Notes: a model not told the origin generated them from the sequence alone. A stretch of DNA of 16,430 bases from Spirochaetaceae bacterium (GCA_003141795.1 PLNO01000073.1:1907-18336); one strand, 5' to 3'; shown: positions 7,473-14,383, numbered from the stretch's first letter. Numbers and translations: made by a program.

Positions 7473-8549
7473 ATGCCGCACAAGAAGCTGTTCATCCCAG
7501 GACCCATCGAAGTGCACCCCGATGTCTTGAAGGCGATGTCGACGCCGATGATCGGGCACCGCAGCTCCGACTACTCCGAGCTGCAGAAAAGGGTGACCGA
7601 GAAGGTGCAGAAGCTCGCCTACACGGCCAATCCCGTGCTGTTCTCCGCATCGTCGGGGAGCGGTCTCATGGAGGGCGCCATCCGCTGCTGTACGGCGAAG
7701 AGGGCGATCGTATTCTCCGTCGGGACCTTCGGCAACAGGTGGTTCGAGATGGCACAGGGCAACGGCGTGCCGGCGGACAAGCACGAGGCGGAGTGGGGCC
7801 AGGGAATCACCCCCGAGGTGGTGGACCAGTATCTCTCCACGGGCAAGTACGATTGCGCGACGATCACCCATAGTGAGACCTCCACGGGCGTGATGAACCC
7901 CCTGGAAGAGCTCGCCCCCGTGTTCCGGAAATACCCCGACATCGTATGGTGCATCGACGCCGTGTCGTCCTTCGGAGGCGTGAAGATCGAGAACGACTCA
8001 CTCGGTGTGGACGTGATGGTCACCTCCAGCCAGAAATGCCTCGGGCTGCCCCCCGGACTCAGCCTCGCCACGCTGTCCCCGAAGGCGGAGAAGCGGGCGG
8101 AGTCGATCAAGAACCGCGGCTTCTACTTCGACCTCCTGCAGCTCCTGAAGTTCATCAGGGAGAAGAACTACCAGTACCCTTCGACGATGAGCGTCTCCCA
8201 TATGTTCGCACTCGACCTGCAGATGGACAGGATCCTGAAGGAAGGGTTCGATGCGCGTTTCGCGCGGCACGACCAGATGGCGAAGCGGGTCCAGGACTGG
8301 GCCCGGAAGTTCTTCGCGCTGTACCCCGCGGAGAAATACGCCTCCAAAACCGTGAGCTGCATCAAGAACACGCGCGGGATCTCCGTTGCCGATTTGAACA
8401 AGGAGCTGGGCAAGCGGAACCTCACGATGTCCAACGGATACGGCAAGCTGAAGGAGCAGACCTTCCGCATCGCGCACATGGGCGACCTGCAGATGAGCGA
8501 CATCGACGAGCTCCTGTCCGCCATCGAGGACATCCTGAAGCTGAAATAG
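7473..8549 (+). CDS. Class V aminotransferase, alanine-glyoxylate / serine-pyruvate type
   Basis: A PLP-dependent enzyme of 358 residues, normal for the alanine-glyoxylate/serine-pyruvate aminotransferase branch. It opens with the family motif FIPGPIEVHPDVL and has GHRSSDYSE (28-36), the cofactor loop SASSGSGLMEGA (58-69), Asp 162 in IDAVSSFGG, which would contact the pyridine nitrogen, and the PLP lysine 188 in TSSQKCLGLPPG. Arg 332 in FRIAHMG is the expected substrate carboxylate ligand. The likely role is transfer of an amino group between a small amino acid such as alanine or serine and glyoxylate or pyruvate. The real substrate pair cannot be read from sequence. It has its own promoter and terminator, so it is a single-gene unit. 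A GTG three bases upstream would add one residue. Confidence 0.9.
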   Translation: MPHKKLFIPGPIEVHPDVLKAMSTPMIGHRSSDYSELQKRVTEKVQKLAYTANPVLFSASSGSGLMEGAIRCCTAKRAIVFSVGTFGNRWFEMAQGNGVPADKHEAEWGQGITPEVVDQYLSTGKYDCATITHSETSTGVMNPLEELAPVFRKYPDIVWCIDAVSSFGGVKIENDSLGVDVMVTSSQKCLGLPPGLSLATLSPKAEKRAESIKNRGFYFDLLQLLKFIREKNYQYPSTMSVSHMFALDLQMDRILKEGFDARFARHDQMAKRVQDWARKFFALYPAEKYASKTVSCIKNTRGISVADLNKELGKRNLTMSNGYGKLKEQTFRIAHMGDLQMSDIDELLSAIEDILKLK

Positions 8550-8564
8550 GCCCGCCGCATTCCC

Positions 8565-8608
8565 ACTCGGGGACGTGCGCGACGCGCGCGCCCCCCGAGT
8601 TTTTCTTG
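8565..8608 (+). terminator. Intrinsic terminator after the aminotransferase gene
   Basis: ACTCGGGG (8565-8572) pairs perfectly with CCCCGAGT (8593-8600). The 20 bases between can extend the hairpin through a G+C-rich inner helix (8575-8580 with 8586-8591). The stem runs into a T tract, TTTTTCTT (8600-8607). The T tract ends inside the -35 box of the next gene. The hairpin lacks a T tract on the other strand, so it is one-directional. Confidence 0.88.
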
Positions 8609-8634
8609 CAACCCCCCGTGGCCCCGACTATACT
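8606..8634 (+). promoter_or_regulatory. Promoter of the zinc-ribbon gene (leaderless)
   Basis: TTGCAA (8606-8611), a 17-base spacer, and TATACT (8629-8634, 5 of 6 to consensus). The -10 ends 7 bases before the ATG at 8642, so transcription should start at the start codon or one base before it. No Shine-Dalgarno sequence is present, as expected for a leaderless message. Confidence 0.6.
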
Positions 8635-8641
8635 TGAGAAC

Positions 8642-8890
8642 ATGGGGGAACTGAAATCCTGCTTGTTCTGCGGGAAAAACGTCGAGATTTCGTTCCAATA
8701 CTGTCCCCACTGCGGGTACGAGTTCGGACAGGGTGACGAGCTTCCGGGTCTCATCGAAGAGACGACCGGGGAGTCCGTCCCCGCGGTGGAGGAGGATTAC
8801 CTCCTGCGCCTGCGCACGCTCCAGGAGCTGCTCACCGACATGGAACGCGAGCTCGATCTCATCATCAGGACCTCTTCAAAAGATCCTTGA
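8642..8890 (+). CDS. Small zinc-ribbon protein with acidic helical tail (82 residues)
   Basis: The N-terminal 24 residues hold two CxxC knuckles (Cys 7/10 and Cys 21/24, the second as CPHCGYEF), the pattern of a zinc-ribbon that binds one structural zinc ion. An acidic linker (about 32-52) leads to an amphipathic, Leu- and Glu-rich helix (about 53-76) that could pair as a coiled coil. The frame is open much further upstream through the aminotransferase gene, but the ATG at 8642 sits right after a terminator and promoter and starts exactly at the ribbon, so it is the real start. Function is unknown; such proteins often act through protein or RNA contacts. The last 26 bases overlap the 3' end of the opposite PRPP-synthetase gene. 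Confidence 0.8.
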   Translation: MGELKSCLFCGKNVEISFQYCPHCGYEFGQGDELPGLIEETTGESVPAVEEDYLLRLRTLQELLTDMERELDLIIRTSSKDP

Positions 8891-10103
8891 TCACGCTGCG
8901 GTCGTCCAGGAGCGAGCTCAAGCTGCGGTTGTAGTGCACCCGGTAGATGGTCCGGGCAAACAGGTTCGTGACGTCGGCGCTCAGGTACCATTCACGTCCC
9001 AGAAGCGATTCGTCGTGGTAGACCGCGTTGGTGCCGATGATGCGGTGGAACAGCCCCTCCTCATACGCCCTCTGGAAGCTTTCGATCGTTTCGGGTGTGG
9101 AGAAGAACGGCAGGCTCACCGCGCAGATGCACGTCTCGGCGCCCGCCTCCTTGAGGACCCGCATCGCCTTGATCAGCGTACCGCCGGTGCCGAGCATGTC
9201 GTCGCTGAGGAAGACGATCCTGCCCGCCACGGAGCCCAGGAGCTTCATGTCTGTGATGTTCCCGCGCTCGGCGCTCTGCGCCACGCGGGAGTAGTCACGT
9301 TCCTTGTACAGCATGCCGAGGGGCCGGCCCATGATGGAGGCGTAGAACTTGCTGCGCTCCACGGCACCCGTGTCGGGCGCGACAACCATCAGCCTCTCGT
9401 CCTTCAGATCGGCCACGGTGCCCAGCACCTTGAGGATCTGGTAGGCGCCGTGGAGATTCTCCAGCCGCAGGTGGTTGAAGCTGTTCTCGATCTCCTTGGA
9501 GTGGATGTCCAGCGTGATGAGCCGGGAGACCCCGAAATATTCGAGGATCTGCGCCACCCGGGCCGCGGAGAGGCTCTCCCGCCCCTTCTTCTTGTGCTGC
9601 CGCGCGTAGGGGAAGGTGGGGAGCACCACGGTGACCTGCAGCGCACCGGCCTGCAGCGCGGCGTCGACTGTCATGAGGAGGCAGAGGAGGTGGTCGTTCA
9701 CCGACAGGATCTGCGGGCTGTCGGTCTTCTGGAACTGCAGGGGATAGCGGTTGGCGACGTCCTGCACGATGTAGATGTCGGTGTTGCGCACCGAGGAGAG
9801 GATCTCCGTCTTCACCTCGCCGTTGGGAAAGCGTGTGTACTTGGCGGGCACGAGGTCGATCCGCGACCGGTGCCGGTCCACGCGCTCGTCGATGTCCCCC
9901 GCGGAGGGGAGCATGTCGCTTGCGAGGTTGATCTGCCGTATGATTTCCGTGCGGGGCTGGCCGTAGACGCGGCTCAACACCCGCGCGCGCTCCTCCATCT
10001 TCTCGGTGGCGATCGACTCGAGGTGCGAATGGATGGCCTGCGCGAAGACGAGGCCCCCGGGGCAGGGAAGGATTCCTATCTCGGACTGACTGGCGTCATG
10101 CAT
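8865..10103 (-). CDS. prs: Ribose-phosphate pyrophosphokinase (PRPP synthetase) homologue, enlarged
   Basis: Would make PRPP from ribose 5-phosphate and ATP for nucleotide, His and Trp synthesis. The protein has 412 residues, against about 315 for typical bacterial Prs. Family motifs: RFPNGEVKTEI (91-101), a VNDHLLCLLMTVDAA helix (135-149), FPYARQHKK (164-172), LDIHS with His 201 at the usual catalytic histidine place, VVAPDTGAVER (240-250), the PRPP loop DDMLGTGGT (301-309) and a C-terminal 'YNRSLSSLL'. The N-terminal strand and helix (about 8-31) match the normal start; roughly 50 extra residues then intervene before RFPNGE. The loop reads GTGGT where canonical enzymes have DTAGT. The ATG at 10103 overlaps the end of the epimerase gene by 8 bases, implying coupling; upstream in-frame codons belong to a different frame of the epimerase gene. 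Activity is likely, but the divergence leaves room for a related diphosphokinase. Confidence 0.82.
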   Translation of the reverse strand: MHDASQSEIGILPCPGGLVFAQAIHSHLESIATEKMEERARVLSRVYGQPRTEIIRQINLASDMLPSAGDIDERVDRHRSRIDLVPAKYTRFPNGEVKTEILSSVRNTDIYIVQDVANRYPLQFQKTDSPQILSVNDHLLCLLMTVDAALQAGALQVTVVLPTFPYARQHKKKGRESLSAARVAQILEYFGVSRLITLDIHSKEIENSFNHLRLENLHGAYQILKVLGTVADLKDERLMVVAPDTGAVERSKFYASIMGRPLGMLYKERDYSRVAQSAERGNITDMKLLGSVAGRIVFLSDDMLGTGGTLIKAMRVLKEAGAETCICAVSLPFFSTPETIESFQRAYEEGLFHRIIGTNAVYHDESLLGREWYLSADVTNLFARTIYRVHYNRSLSSLLDDRSVIKDLLKRS

Positions 10104-11031
10104 GGGCGGTGGTGAAGAAGGAAACGGTCCGGGAAAGCCCCTCGTCCAGGGAGAAGCCGGGCTTCCACCCCAGCACGCGCGCGGCCTTGGTGTTGTCCAG
10201 ACAGCTGCGGCGGAGGTCCCCGGGACGGGGGCCGGCCTTCGTGTAGGTGAGCTCGCGCGCCATGATGCGGCAGATGGCTGCGAGCACTTCCCGCGTGCGC
10301 ACTTCCCTGCCACTGGCGATGTTGATGGATTCGCCCGTGCCCTTCTCGAGGGCGAGGAGGTTCGCACGCGCAACGTCCTCCACGTAAACGTAGTCGCGTG
10401 CCATTCCTTCGGGGTCCTCGGGGTAGGCGTTGATCACGGGGACTTCTCCCTTCAACACCTTGCCGATGAAGATGGCGATGACTCCCGCCTCGCCGTAGGG
10501 GTTCTGTCGGGGACCGAAAACGTTCGCGTAGCGCAACGCCGTCCACGGCAGACCGTACTGGGCCGCGTAGAATCGAAGGTAGTGCTCGCCGAGGAGCTTG
10601 TGGATGGCATACGGGGAGAGCGGGGACGGCGGATGGTCCTCAGCGAGCCTGCCCTCCGCGGCTTCTCCGTAGATCGCCCCGCCGGAGGAGATGAAGATGA
10701 ATTTCTTGACCTGCGCCTTGCGGCTGCACTCCAGGACGTTGAGGAGGCCGAGGGCGTTGGTCCTGGCGTCCGTCATGGGCTCCCGGGCCGAAACGACGAC
10801 GCTGATCTGCGCCGCGTGGTGGTTCACGACGTCGGGCTTTTCGATCTGGAACACACGCTCGAGCTCCTGCGCGCCGATGTTCATGAGGTAGAAGGACGCT
10901 CCTGCGGGGATGTTCACCCGGGACCCCGAGCTCAGGTCGTCCACGATGACGACCTGATGACCGGCTGCGAGGTAGGCATCCGCAACATGCGAGCCGATGA
11001 AGCCAGCGCCGCCCGTCAGGAGTATTTTCAT
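10096..11031 (-). CDS. NAD-dependent nucleotide-sugar epimerase/dehydratase (extended SDR, UDP-glucose 4-epimerase-like)
   Basis: A 311-residue cytoplasmic enzyme that would act on a nucleotide-linked sugar, most likely for surface polysaccharide or glycan synthesis. The Rossmann motif GGAGFIG is at 7-13, with Asp 31 placed to bind the NAD ribose. Then come HHAAQISV (71-78), SSGGAIYGE (115-123) carrying the catalytic serine, YAIHK (Tyr 141, Lys 145), RYANVFGPRQNP (167-178), RDYVYVEDVA (212-221) and LDNTKAARVLGW (278-289). All catalytic residues are intact. The frame is open for about 260 bases upstream, but the ATG at 11031 opens directly with MKILLTGG, the normal family start, and a strong promoter sits just before it. 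First gene of an operon with prs. The exact sugar (glucose/galactose, GlcNAc or uronate) is undetermined. Confidence 0.9.
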   Translation of the reverse strand: MKILLTGGAGFIGSHVADAYLAAGHQVVIVDDLSSGSRVNIPAGASFYLMNIGAQELERVFQIEKPDVVNHHAAQISVVVSAREPMTDARTNALGLLNVLECSRKAQVKKFIFISSGGAIYGEAAEGRLAEDHPPSPLSPYAIHKLLGEHYLRFYAAQYGLPWTALRYANVFGPRQNPYGEAGVIAIFIGKVLKGEVPVINAYPEDPEGMARDYVYVEDVARANLLALEKGTGESINIASGREVRTREVLAAICRIMARELTYTKAGPRPGDLRRSCLDNTKAARVLGWKPGFSLDEGLSRTVSFFTTAHA

Positions 11032-11037
11032 GGCCGA

Positions 11038-11067
11038 ACTGTAGCATCGGGACGCGAAAGGGGTCAA
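11038..11067 (-). promoter_or_regulatory. Promoter of the epimerase-prs operon (leaderless)
   Basis: On the minus strand: TTGACC (complement of 11062-11067, 5 of 6), an 18-base spacer, and an extended -10, TG-C-TACAGT (hexamer complement of 11038-11043, 4 of 6). The -10 ends 6 bases before the ATG, so the predicted +1 is the A of the start codon. There is no Shine-Dalgarno sequence. Confidence 0.6.
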
Positions 11068-11110
11068 GGCGAGAGGAAAAGATCCCTGCGCGGGAGACCG
11101 CTTTTTCGTG

Positions 11111-11137
11111 CAACTTTGCCTCTGGGAATGCCGATCA
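11111..11137 (+). promoter_or_regulatory. Possible sigma-28 (FliA-type) promoter of the propeller-fliS-flgN-polA operon
   Basis: GCCGATCA (11130-11137) matches the FliA -10 consensus GCCGATAA at 7 of 8 positions and lies 33 bases before the start codon of the first gene. The -35 region at the expected distance reads CAACTTTG (11111-11118), only a partial match to TAAAGTTT. No good sigma-70 promoter is visible in this gap. The flagellar context makes a sigma-28 promoter plausible but unproven. Confidence 0.35.
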
Positions 11138-11155
11138 TTGTACGTAGCAGGAAAA

Positions 11156-11162
11156 GAAGAGG
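11156..11162 (+). promoter_or_regulatory. Ribosome binding site selecting a TTG start
   Basis: GAAGAGG lies 8 bases before the TTG at 11171. A GTG at 11108 would open the same frame but has no such site and would bury the signal peptide behind 21 extra residues. Confidence 0.6.
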
Positions 11163-11170
11163 TACGGACC

Positions 11171-13462
11171 TTGCGGAAAACACTACTCCTCCTAAGCGTT
11201 TTGCTGGCCGGGGCCTCCTTCGCGTATGGCCAGGTGAGCTTCTCGGGCCTGGACCTGTCCCCCTCGGACAGGCTCCTTTTCACCGCGACCACCGGGTATC
11301 CGCACTACGGCAGCTACGACACGCTGTTCCTCGCGGACGCGCGGACAAAGGGTCTTCGGCAGCTCACGTTCTTTCCCGAGGAAGTCCAGCTCCTCCAGGA
11401 CAAGGACGTCCTGCAGATCCAGAACCGCTTCGGCGTCTTCCGCTCCGAGCCGGGGTTCCGCAACATCGCCCCCCTGTCAATGTTCCCCTCGTTCGTGGCC
11501 GGAAGCCAGATCCAGTCGGGGACCATCGCCCCGATGCAGACCTCCCCGGACGGGAAATACCTCGCCTACCTTAGATCGAGCTCCCCGGCGTACGGGGACC
11601 TCACCATCCTCAACGTGGCCACGGGCGTGCAGACCCTCGTCTCCGACAAGGTGGAGCTTTCCCTCCGCGAGCTTCCCGCCGTCTGGTCTCCGGACTCGCG
11701 CTTCATCGTCTACGCAAAAGGTGCCGGGCTGTACTACTATTCGCTCGACCAGCTCCAGGACAAGCGCGTACTGGCGGAGGGGCTGCGCAAGATGGGCGAC
11801 GGCAGCATTGCCAGCATCCGCTGGGGCGGGGACCGCAGCCTGTACTTCATCTCAGGCGTCATCGTCTACGAGATCGATCCGAACGAGCTGTTTACGCGCG
11901 CCCTGTACACCGGATTCCTCAAGATCGGCACCGTGGTGGGCAAGATCCCGTTCGAGTTCGACCCGAACTTCGATTCCTTCTGGGTCTCCCCCGACGGAAA
12001 GAACCTCCTCCTGAACAAAGGGGGAAGAAACGTCTTTCTCTACTATTTAACACTCGACGACTTCCACGCCTCCGGCGCGCCGCTCTCCCTCCCGTACCTC
12101 TCCCTGCCGAGGGACACCGGCGTGCAGAAGGTGATCTGGTCGCCGACCAATGTCGTCACGATGCTCTGCGAAACCCGATCCGGCGGGGTCCGCGGGACCG
12201 CCGTCTACCGGCTCACCCAGGATGCAAACGGGGTGTTCGGCGCCTTCCAGCAGACGAAGGACCAGGGCGTCCAGGACGTCAGCCTCTCTCCCGACGGCAC
12301 CCGGGCGGCCCTCATGACGGCGCAGGGCGTCTCGTGGAAAGACTACGCGAGCTGGCAGGACAAAGGTTCCCTGAAGCATCCGGGCCCGCTGCACGTTCTG
12401 TGGCTCGCCGATGACGAGCTTCTCATTGCCGGTGCCTCGTTCACCGAGCGCTACACCATCGGTTCCGGGTCTTCAACGCTCGTCGCGGTTTCCCAGCCCG
12501 GGGATTTCGGCCATGCCAAGAGCGCTCAGGCCGTGCAGACGAAGCTCAAGGACCGCGCGTTCGCCTTCGACGAGACCGCGGGCACGTGGAAGCCGGTCGA
12601 TGCCTTCGCGGTGAGGGACAAGAGCGTCGCCTCGGATACCTACCGCGTGTACCTCGAGGGCTCGACGCGCGGCAGCTATGCCAACGTCCTCATGGTGCGC
12701 GATGCGAAGGGCTTCGGTACGACCCCGCTGTTCCCCGCGGAAACGACGATCTACGAGCCGTTCCCCGGCACCGATGAGCCGGTGGATTTCACGAACGTCG
12801 CCCACGGCTCCCGCATCAGGCGGCGCGAGGTGAGCCTCGTCTTCAATGCCGTGGACTCCGCGGAAGGTCTCACGCGGATCCTCAACACGCTGTCGGTCTA
12901 CCGGGTGCGCGCCACGTTCTTCGTGAACGGCGAGTTCATCCGTCGCTACCCGGATGCGGTGAAGGAGATCGCCGATTCAGGGCACGAGGTGGGGTCCCTG
13001 TTCTACGCGTACTTCAACATGACGGACTCCCGGTTCACCGTGGACCGCGACTTCGTGAAGGCGGGGCTCGCCCGCAACGAGGACGACTACTATGCGGCCA
13101 CGGGCAAGGAGCTGTCCCTGCTGTGGCACGCCCCGTACTACATCGTGAACTCCCCCGTCATCGGGTGGAGCGCGGAGATGAACTACGCCTACGTCGGGAG
13201 GGACCTCGATTCCTACGACTGGGTCACGAACACCGAATCCAACCAGGCGCGCGGGATCTACCTGCCCGCGGCGGATCTGGTCGAGCGAATCATCACCCAG
13301 AAGCGGCCCGGATCCATCATCCCGCTCCAGGTGGGGGCGGGCGACGGGAAGCGCGACGATTACCTGTTCCAGAAGCTTGACATCATGATCAACGAGCTCT
13401 CCCGCCGCGGCTACGACATCGTGCCGGTGTCGACGTTGATCGAGCATGCCCGACTACGGTAG
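11171..13462 (+). CDS. Secreted beta-propeller protein with a degenerate NodB (polysaccharide deacetylase-like) domain
   Basis: From the TTG start the protein has 763 residues and a clear signal peptide (LRKT, hydrophobic core to about residue 15, cleavage near ASFA-YG), so it is exported. Residues about 25-480 contain TolB/PD40-type propeller repeats: TSPDGKYLAYL (124), WSPDSRFIVY (172), VSPDGKNLLL (272) and LSPDGTRAAL (372). Residues about 553-763 follow the NodB fold: VSLVFNAVDS, RATFFVNGEFI, GHEVGS, HAPYYIVN, DSYDWV, GSIIPLQ. The catalytic residues are mostly gone. The usual FDDG is F-N559-A560, the metal histidines are Leu 610 and Tyr 614, the Arg of motif 3 is His 653, and the final His is Gln 720. 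It is therefore probably a binding domain, not an esterase. First gene of the operon that continues 22 bases later with fliS. Confidence 0.8.
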   Translation: MRKTLLLLSVLLAGASFAYGQVSFSGLDLSPSDRLLFTATTGYPHYGSYDTLFLADARTKGLRQLTFFPEEVQLLQDKDVLQIQNRFGVFRSEPGFRNIAPLSMFPSFVAGSQIQSGTIAPMQTSPDGKYLAYLRSSSPAYGDLTILNVATGVQTLVSDKVELSLRELPAVWSPDSRFIVYAKGAGLYYYSLDQLQDKRVLAEGLRKMGDGSIASIRWGGDRSLYFISGVIVYEIDPNELFTRALYTGFLKIGTVVGKIPFEFDPNFDSFWVSPDGKNLLLNKGGRNVFLYYLTLDDFHASGAPLSLPYLSLPRDTGVQKVIWSPTNVVTMLCETRSGGVRGTAVYRLTQDANGVFGAFQQTKDQGVQDVSLSPDGTRAALMTAQGVSWKDYASWQDKGSLKHPGPLHVLWLADDELLIAGASFTERYTIGSGSSTLVAVSQPGDFGHAKSAQAVQTKLKDRAFAFDETAGTWKPVDAFAVRDKSVASDTYRVYLEGSTRGSYANVLMVRDAKGFGTTPLFPAETTIYEPFPGTDEPVDFTNVAHGSRIRRREVSLVFNAVDSAEGLTRILNTLSVYRVRATFFVNGEFIRRYPDAVKEIADSGHEVGSLFYAYFNMTDSRFTVDRDFVKAGLARNEDDYYAATGKELSLLWHAPYYIVNSPVIGWSAEMNYAYVGRDLDSYDWVTNTESNQARGIYLPAADLVERIITQKRPGSIIPLQVGAGDGKRDDYLFQKLDIMINELSRRGYDIVPVSTLIEHARLR

Positions 13463-13470
13463 CGGAGAGA

Positions 13471-13476
13471 AGGGGG
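13471..13476 (+). promoter_or_regulatory. Ribosome binding site selecting the fliS GTG start
   Basis: AGGGGG lies 8 bases before the GTG at 13485. An in-frame ATG at 13446 lies inside the previous gene, has no such site and would add 13 residues atypical of FliS. Confidence 0.6.
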
Positions 13477-13484
13477 ATAGAGCG

Positions 13485-13913
13485 GTGAACACGAACCAAC
13501 CGGGGAGCGCCTACAGGGAAATCCAGATCAAGACGGCGAACCAGATCCGGCTCATCGTCATGCTCTACGACGGTGCGATCAAGCACATCAACCTCGCCCT
13601 CGACTATTTCGCCGAGGGGCACAAGCGCTACGACGTGATCAATACGCACATCATCGCCGCCCAGGACATCCTTTCGGAGCTCATGGCGTCGCTCGATTTC
13701 GAGCGCGGCGGCGCGCTGGCGAAGAACCTTTTCAGCCTGTACTCGTTCATGAACAGGCGGCTCCTGGACGCGAACGTCAAGAAGGACCCCGCTCCGCTCA
13801 CCGAGGTGAAGTCGCAACTCGGCGAGCTGCGCGAGGCATGGGACGAGATCTCCACGCGCAAGGGGCTGGAGGAGAACACGACTCCCGCATCGGGAGTGAA
13901 CATCGCCGGCTAG
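13485..13913 (+). CDS. fliS: Flagellar export chaperone FliS
   Basis: FliS binds the C terminus of flagellin in the cytoplasm, keeps it from polymerising too early and delivers it to the flagellar type III export gate. The product has 142 residues, close to the family norm. Near the N terminus is the family signature: YREIQIKTANQ followed by LIVMLYDGAIKHI (about residues 9-34). The rest is a helical bundle with FAEG, the NTHIIAAQDILSELMASLDFERGG block and LYSFMNRRLLDANVKKD. The C terminus after about residue 125 is polar and probably flexible. The GTG start is chosen from its Shine-Dalgarno site. The gene sits 22 bases after the propeller gene and 26 before flgN. Flagellin and the filament cap gene are not in the window. 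Confidence 0.93.
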   Translation: MNTNQPGSAYREIQIKTANQIRLIVMLYDGAIKHINLALDYFAEGHKRYDVINTHIIAAQDILSELMASLDFERGGALAKNLFSLYSFMNRRLLDANVKKDPAPLTEVKSQLGELREAWDEISTRKGLEENTTPASGVNIAG

Positions 13914-13939
13914 AAGTTCCGGCCAGGGAGGGGACGATC

Positions 13940-14383
13940 ATGGGTTCGAACGAAGAGAATGTCGCGGTTTTAAAGCGCCTGCGGGAGATGCTGTCCCGCC
14001 AGCGGGAAAAGCTCGGGTCCTATCTGGTCCTTCTCGAAAAGGAGAAGGATGCGATACAGCGCGGCGATTCGACGCTGCTCCTCACGCAGGTGGAGATGGA
14101 GAAGTCCATCATCCAGGACCTGGCCGTGCTCAAGAAGGTCATCGCACCGCTGTCGACATTGTACCAGGCCGCCTATCCCGCATCCGAGGAGACGATTCCC
14201 CGGCTCAAGGCGACCCTGGACACGATGCACAACGACGTCATCGTGCGCAATGCAAGAAACCGTCAGCTCCTCCGGGAGAAGATGGACCAGCTCCGTGGAG
14301 AGATCAGCTCCCTGCGGGCCTGGCCGAAGGATGCGTCGCCGTACGCGGAGGTGGCGCCGGGGCTCGTCGACATCACGACATGA
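13940..14383 (+). CDS. flgN: FlgN-like flagellar export chaperone
   Basis: A 147-residue, almost wholly helical protein with long charged heptad-like stretches (LKRLREMLSRQREKLGSYLVLLEKEKDAIQ, broken here by count at residues about 9-38; then an EMEKSIIQDLAVLKKVI helix and a third helix with NDVIVRNARNRQLLREKM). This is the architecture of FlgN, the cytoplasmic chaperone for the hook-filament junction proteins FlgK and FlgL. Sequence conservation in the family is low, so position right after fliS carries much of the weight. The ATG at 13940 has a strong site, GGAGG (13927-13931), 8 bases upstream; the frame is open earlier but overlaps fliS. The TGA stop overlaps the polA start by 4 bases. 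Confidence 0.78.
   Translation: MGSNEENVAVLKRLREMLSRQREKLGSYLVLLEKEKDAIQRGDSTLLLTQVEMEKSIIQDLAVLKKVIAPLSTLYQAAYPASEETIPRLKATLDTMHNDVIVRNARNRQLLREKMDQLRGEISSLRAWPKDASPYAEVAPGLVDITT

Noticed and set aside
6621..7871. A 416-codon minus-strand frame spanning the aroDE end and the aminotransferase start.
   Set aside because: It runs through a clear intergenic promoter region and lies antisense to two well-supported genes.
8733..10115. A 460-codon plus-strand frame opposite prs.
   Set aside because: Antisense shadow of a conserved enzyme gene, with shadow-type composition and no credible start site.
11083..11105. Small hairpin (TCCC/GGGA) followed by CTTTTT upstream of the propeller gene as a terminator.
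   Set aside because: The stem is only 4 base pairs and is separated from the T run, and no plus-strand gene lies upstream that would need it.
10102..11574. A 490-codon plus-strand frame opposite the epimerase gene, continuing into the propeller gene.
   Set aside because: It crosses the epimerase promoter and the signal-peptide region of the next gene in a different frame, and has no domain-like motif.
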